Assembly: GCA_918026815.1 (NCBI GenBank)
Contig: CAKJVC010000107.1
Coordinates: 704,057-768,056, forward strand
DNA: 64,000 nucleotides
From: Chalara sp. BL73
Lineage: Eukaryota; Ascomycota; Leotiomycetes; Helotiales
Direction: 5' to 3'
How positions within the stretch are numbered: the stretch's first letter is position 1; each line of letters opens with the position of its first letter. Below, piece by piece: positions 59,266-64,000 of this stretch. Made by a program: the position numbers and the translations under genes. Below the pieces are notes generated by a model, which saw only the letters and a list, made by a program, of their open reading frames with translations, did not search any database and had not been told where the DNA came from.

Positions 59266-60921
59266 AACTACTGGAAGATATCGGAACAAAGATATATAGA
59301 TAAACATGGGTAGACGGACGGCTAAGTCTTCTGAGGATAGGTTGGCTGCCAAGGATTAGGGGATGGTATGGAAGAGATGCAGAGATGACTAAATTGAAGA
59401 TGATGTTTCCGTTTTAGTTGCACCACTTAACTCCTGTTTGGGTTACATCATATAAAGAAGACCCTGCATGATGCATGAGCTCCCTGGTTCCGTTATCTGT
59501 CACTTGCATATTGGTTAAGCCGCAATTCTACCGTCATATCGTCCTCCTTACACCTGCCTCCTGGGAAAGGTGTGGCAGCCAAGGTGTGGTCGTAAGTTGG
59601 TATTCACCATAATTGTGATGGATCGCCAATAATCGAGGTTTTTAGTCGGGAACGCAGCTCTAGTAGATAATCTAGTTGAGCGACTGTTCCCTAGTCCGGA
59701 TAAATTCTCTCTAGTGAGGGAACGCATGTATGTATAGGTATTCGCTTACGGAAATAATGCATGCTTTGGCCATGAGGTTCACTTTTTCGAAGAATTTGGG
59801 CTATGGAGAGAGGCTCCATTAGTTGGGGGATACATCGTCTCTTGCTGCGATGCATTATTGAACTTTGTCACATAGGAATTGCTAGACTTTTCCGTGGTTG
59901 GTTCTGTAAATGCGAAAACGGATGAAGGTTAATCATCTTTCAGACATTTTGATGCAACGCCATCAGGTTACAGCCAGTTACATGTTAAGATGCAAGATGG
60001 ATTTTCGAGCTTGGTAGCTTCTCGACATGGTTTAAAGCAAGGAGTACACCTCCGTGCAGACAACGTTCGATAAAAGAATGGAGCAAGACTAGTGAGCTGC
60101 TGTCAAACAGAATTGCGCCCAAAAAATCCCCAGAGCTTTAATGGTCTGTCAAGATGCTATTGATAAAAACCCACTTCGGGTAGACTTGAAAATTGCCAAA
60201 GAGATAGGGCTAGCATTTGTTTACGCGGTCCAGACCAGGTGGAGGAGCGCCTTTCGAGTTTATTTCCTGCTATACTCCACAATTTTTTTTTTGCCTCATC
60301 GCTATCTAATGCTCGATAGCTTTGCGTCGGCATCAGTTTGTCGGCTTGATTCGTCACTGGTTGAGATACGTAAAACCACCGACGAACCGGGCCGTCAATA
60401 AGTCTGAAGGGACGGGTACCCGATGGTGTTTGACGAGCCGAGACCGGCTTGTTAAAAAAATGTTGTGACCTCTTAACTCAACAGGATTAGAATACAGATA
60501 CGAAGTTAGGTGGGCTGGGTTTTGGCGATGATGTGCCTCCGTGTCCTCCACCCCCTCCCCCCGTGGGAAACTAAAATTGGCCACTACTGTATAGTACGCG
60601 CATTCCCTAGAGCCTGGGTGTTATAGTGTTTTTTTTTCAAGGAGTATGCAAAACGGCGAGCATTCCAGCGGGTCGGGGGCGCCATTAATGCGCCGGTTAA
60701 CGACGACCGAAAGCAAGAAAAATTGGTAAGAGGAACCGCGAAATGACTTCATTCCCACCACCCACCCCCCATCTATGCTGGCCCCTCCCTATAGTGGTGG
60801 GCATGCGCTTTTATTTCATGATCGGTAGATTTAGGAAGATGCTTTACCCATTTAGATCGGAGAAAAGGTTGAGGTTGGCGGGTTTACGTGTACCCAGCCT
60901 GGCGAGGCTGGGCTACAGGTG

Positions 60922-60954
60922 TAGGTGCAGGTTAGATGCAGGTTAGGTGCAGGG
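60922..60954. repeat. Short tandem repeat of an 11-mer
   Basis: Three near-identical units of the form AGGTGCAGGTT / AGATGCAGGTT / AGGTGCAGGGC in a row. Seen directly; purpose unknown. Confidence 0.7.
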
Positions 60955-61030
60955 CAGGACGGTGATAGACAGTGGTAGTGCCTTTGGTATTGATCGGGAT
61001 CTGGTTTTTGATGGATGGTATACAATATCG

Positions 61031-61045
61031 TATAGTATAGTATAG
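61031..61045. repeat. TATAG microsatellite
   Basis: Three TATAG units in tandem. A small simple repeat in the upstream region of the last gene. Confidence 0.7.
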
Positions 61046-61939
61046 CATCTGCGTATGTAAAATTACTTTGGGTCTTTTGAGCCACACAAGCCTCCATTTC
61101 ATGCTTCCGTTTTACATTTCACTTCCAGTCAAAATTAATAACCCCTTTTCACTTAACCTTCCGAAGATACTCACGATTCAAATTCTTCTTTTGAGGCGAA
61201 ACATAATATTATAGAATTAGCCACCCATTTCAAGTATAAAAAGGGACAGGGACCAATCCCTTCCCTCCCTAGCCGAGTCTTGCTTGGGAAAACTCGTGCA
61301 AGTTGGAGGGCCTGACCAATCAGCAATCAGTAAATTCACACCTATCCAATCGTATGTCACTGCTGTGCTGGAGTTGTAGACCCGGGTGGGTCATTCAAAG
61401 ACACGGGCCTTTTGAACCACAGAAAAGCCCGTTCAAGGGTCTCACACTCATAACCCACACCCTCTCTCTACTGTATTCTCTCTCTCGCTTGCAGGCACGT
61501 TTGCTGAGTAGGTGACAACGACCAGACTAGACCACCACCCAGACTCTTCCTCCCCCTTTGGCACACGAGTCTACACTAAACACTCGAAAAAATAAGGGCC
61601 ACCATTCCCTCATTCCAGCAACCTCAGTAACGCCGTCTTTTGCTGTATCGCGAGTAACGACGGCCGGGTCGTCCTAGGCACTCTCCTCAACGGCGGTGAC
61701 GAGTACTCTTGCCTAGTGACACCGAACCCACCCCCGACCTATCTATAATCGACCGACGAGGTACAGGCAGCTTCATCAACCACATTCCGGCGTGTCTTAA
61801 ATCATTTGTGTCATTCGGATGAGAGGGGGCGTGGGGCTGCGAAATTTGGTGGACGTGAACGAACACGCCTGCGATCGTGAAGTTTGGCCAGCAAGACCTC
61901 AATTGTTCCAAAGAGACGCTCGTTCTTGCCGACCAGGTC

Positions 61940-64000
61940 ATGCCGCAGTCAACAGACCCATGGCTTCCGGCCGGGGCGCAATTTGACGACGACTCGAGCA
62001 TGGGAGACACATTCGACTTTAACGACTACCTGACTGATGTGCCAGATGCGGGCGACAATTACCTTGATTTAAATGCCAACTTCCCCGGATTGAAATCCCC
62101 AAATCCATATCAGAACACCTTATATACTACAAAAGCTCTATCTGATGGGGCAGATCTGCAGGACTCGTCTCCTTCAGCTCCATCTCCAACAGAATCATAT
62201 CAGGAATCCTCATCTGGTTCGTCAACTAGATACAAGCGCAAGACGAGCGCGGATTCCTCGCGGTCGGCGTTGACCGGGACAGACCTTGCCACAGTTGGCA
62301 TGAACGAAACTTTATGGCGTTCCCAAGAGGGAGAGATCGATACAAGGATGGATGATGCCGAACCGTTGCTTGTAAGCCCCTCTCAGCTGGGAAACTATGA
62401 CGCCTCGGAAAGCTTCGACCAATTTTTGAATTATGACAATCTTGCCGATAGTCCAGCTCAACCTCCAGTCGCGGCCCTAAATTCCACGTCAAGAAGAGCA
62501 CCCGTCTTAAAGACCGAGCCTGACGCCAAAAGGTGCCATTTACAGTACCAAAACCCAGAACTCATAGTAAGAAGGTAAGTTAGAATATATACTCTTGGTT
62601 TGCCACCGCTAATGAACCGCAACAGCAGCAGACTAATCCCCAGGCAAAGCGCGCCTTGATCAGTGAAGATCTTGGAGAAACATCTCCATGCGCCATCTAT
62701 AGCCACGAATCCTCTCCTATACCATCTCACAACAATGTATCATCTCCGGGGACGGTCTATAATCAGAACATATCGCATTCAGCCGTGCCACAAATGCCAC
62801 TGCCATTTGACTATGTTCCAAATGGAGGCCAGTGGATAACCCGAATTGGGGACATGAATAATGGATATGCATCGCAGACCTTGCAGGCTATATCACAACC
62901 AAATGGCTTGCAAAATGCCGGACCAGCGAAGCCTATATTACATATCCACCCGATACCCTTAAAAACACGCGTCGAAACTCAAATTCCAATCAAAATGACA
63001 TTGTATCCAATGCCTCCCGGGGTCACAAAACTGCTCCTTCCACTTCAGAGTATATCAAAACCGAAATTGTTTGCCAAACCACCTCCACAACGCGATGCTA
63101 CTACATTGATACTAGAAACTGCTTTAGTTTGCCGCAGTGCTATGAAATTTGACCATCTCAAAAGGCGTGCATTAGAAAAGCTGCGTTAGGAACAACGACT
63201 AGTCCAAACGGGAACCCGTCTGACAGCTCGGATGAGGAGAAGGAGGAGGACGAGGACAAGCCACTCAAGGGCGGGGAAGTGAGAATCTGCAAAGGTTGCA
63301 TTGATCGAGAGAATAAAAGAGCAGCAAGAAAGAAAATCAAGAAAGCAGAAGAAGAAGCTGAATGGTCCAAATACGAAGAGAAGCGGATCATCGTCTTCAA
63401 TACCAATGAGGTCAAGGAGTGGCAGCTGCCAACAGTAGCAACAAGCATCCCAGATCATGCTCGAGGCAGGTCTTTTGAATTCCCTGATGGAGCAATGCAA
63501 ATTGATGCGCCTATGCGTATTGCATGCTATTGTAGACATCATAACGAGAAGTCCGGGTTTCAGGTCATCTTCACAATTAAAGACCATCAGGGTCGAGTTA
63601 TAGCTCAACAACTGTCGGATCCAATCATGGTTACAGATGACCATAAAACTCATCCGGCACCCGATTTCGCAGGTTCGATTGAGGCTGGTCCTGGCACAAG
63701 CCTGTCGCCTGAATTTGGAGGTCTGCCTATGGATCCCACCTTCCATAACCCCTATACCCAACCTTCGTTTCCTGCCGGCACAGACTTATCTGGTCTTCAA
63801 GGTGTCCATGTTTCGCAGCAGTTTCCCTTAAGCTTTCCTGGATCTTCAGAGCCTCCTCTGCCGCTCCAACGCCTCGTACTTTTTCTCGACAGACAACTCC
63901 TTCTGGAACCACAGGCCCGGCAACGAAAAGAGGAAGTCCAGCGGCAAGATCCCACCTGGTCTAACAATGACAAACATTGGCGAAAAACAACTTACCGTCA
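61940..64000 (+). CDS. SPT23/MGA2-like membrane-tethered transcription factor, 5' part, with frame breaks
   Basis: Exon 1 is 61940-62566 (from MPQSTDPWLPAGAQFDDDSS). The intron 62567-62625 uses GTAAGA...CAACAG and keeps phase, giving NPELI|QQTNPQAKRALISED. Exon 2 runs to the window end. Conserved blocks: LGETSPCAIYSHESSPIPSH, RVETQIPIKMTLYPMPPGVT, SISKPKLFAKPPPQRD, ALVCRSAM, GGEVRICKGCIDRENKRAAR, KRIIVFNTNEVKEW, FPDGAMQIDAPMRIACYCRH and GFQVIFTIKDHQGRVIA, the p50-like region of Mga2/Spt23. The yeast proteins are ER-anchored, released by the proteasome, and activate the OLE1 desaturase gene. IPT, ankyrin and membrane segments would lie beyond the window. The frame breaks three times, each repaired by one extra base: in the A-run at 63176-63179, near 63850 and near 63928. 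Assembly error is the simplest explanation. Confidence 0.85.

Larger units (their letters stand above)
59266..61939. other. Long intergenic region upstream of the SPT23/MGA2-like gene
   Basis: 2.7 kb without a supportable gene. It holds short direct repeats (60922-60954), a TATAG run (61031-61045) and a pyrimidine-rich stretch around 61455-61490 (CCCTCTCTCTACTG, CTCTCTCTCGCTTGC). A long 5' leader or complex promoter of the downstream regulator is likely. Confidence 0.5.

Overview
The window reads as nuclear DNA of a filamentous ascomycete. Genes are split by short introns (about 44-90 bp) with GT...AG borders and CTAAC/CTAAT-like branch sites. Coding regions face both ways with no operons, and the families are typical of Pezizomycotina: a HET domain protein, Zn2Cys6 regulator, GMC oxidase, Pmt2 and a Chs7-like chaperone. 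The general style of the proteins, including a small F-box-like paralogue family, fits Leotiomycetes/Helotiales, but that placement is inference. No tRNA, rRNA, CRISPR array, transposase or reverse transcriptase was recognised.

Layout. 0-6.8 kb: a decayed HET domain gene, one small unrecognised nuclear-type protein (2351-2866) and almost 4 kb without a supportable gene. 6.8-15.9 kb: a KDM4-type histone demethylase, an alcohol-oxidase-like GMC flavoenzyme and a small Cys-rich protein. 16-21.2 kb: a cluster of F-box-like paralogues, two intact and at least one broken. 21-27.4 kb: a fructosamine-kinase-like protein, the centromere protein CENP-C/Mif2 and an ACC-deaminase-like PLP enzyme. 28-32 kb: a TTC36-like TPR protein divergent from 4-hydroxyphenylpyruvate dioxygenase (HPPD), then a small membrane protein. 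32.6-38.4 kb: protein O-mannosyltransferase Pmt2 and an MFS sugar transporter. 41-44.7 kb: a Chs7-like chitin synthase export chaperone and TFIIH subunit Ssl1/p44. 45.3-48.4 kb: a broken Zn2Cys6 regulator divergent from a broken short-chain dehydrogenase. 51.5-59.3 kb: 6-phosphofructo-2-kinase/fructose-2,6-bisphosphatase, RNase H1 and an Nha1-type Na+/H+ antiporter. 61.9-64 kb: the 5' part of an SPT23/MGA2-like transcription factor, cut by the window edge.

Most genes are unrelated housekeeping functions. The one clear functional neighbourhood is TTC36-like/HPPD: in mammals TTC36 protects HPPD, and here the two genes share a 797-bp divergent upstream region. Several genes (the sugar transporter, the dehydrogenase, and SPT23 three times) read through only if a single base is missing from the sequence. 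This may be assembly indels rather than biology and should be settled before any of them is called a pseudogene. Exon borders were placed by eye from splice signals, reading frame and expected protein sequence.
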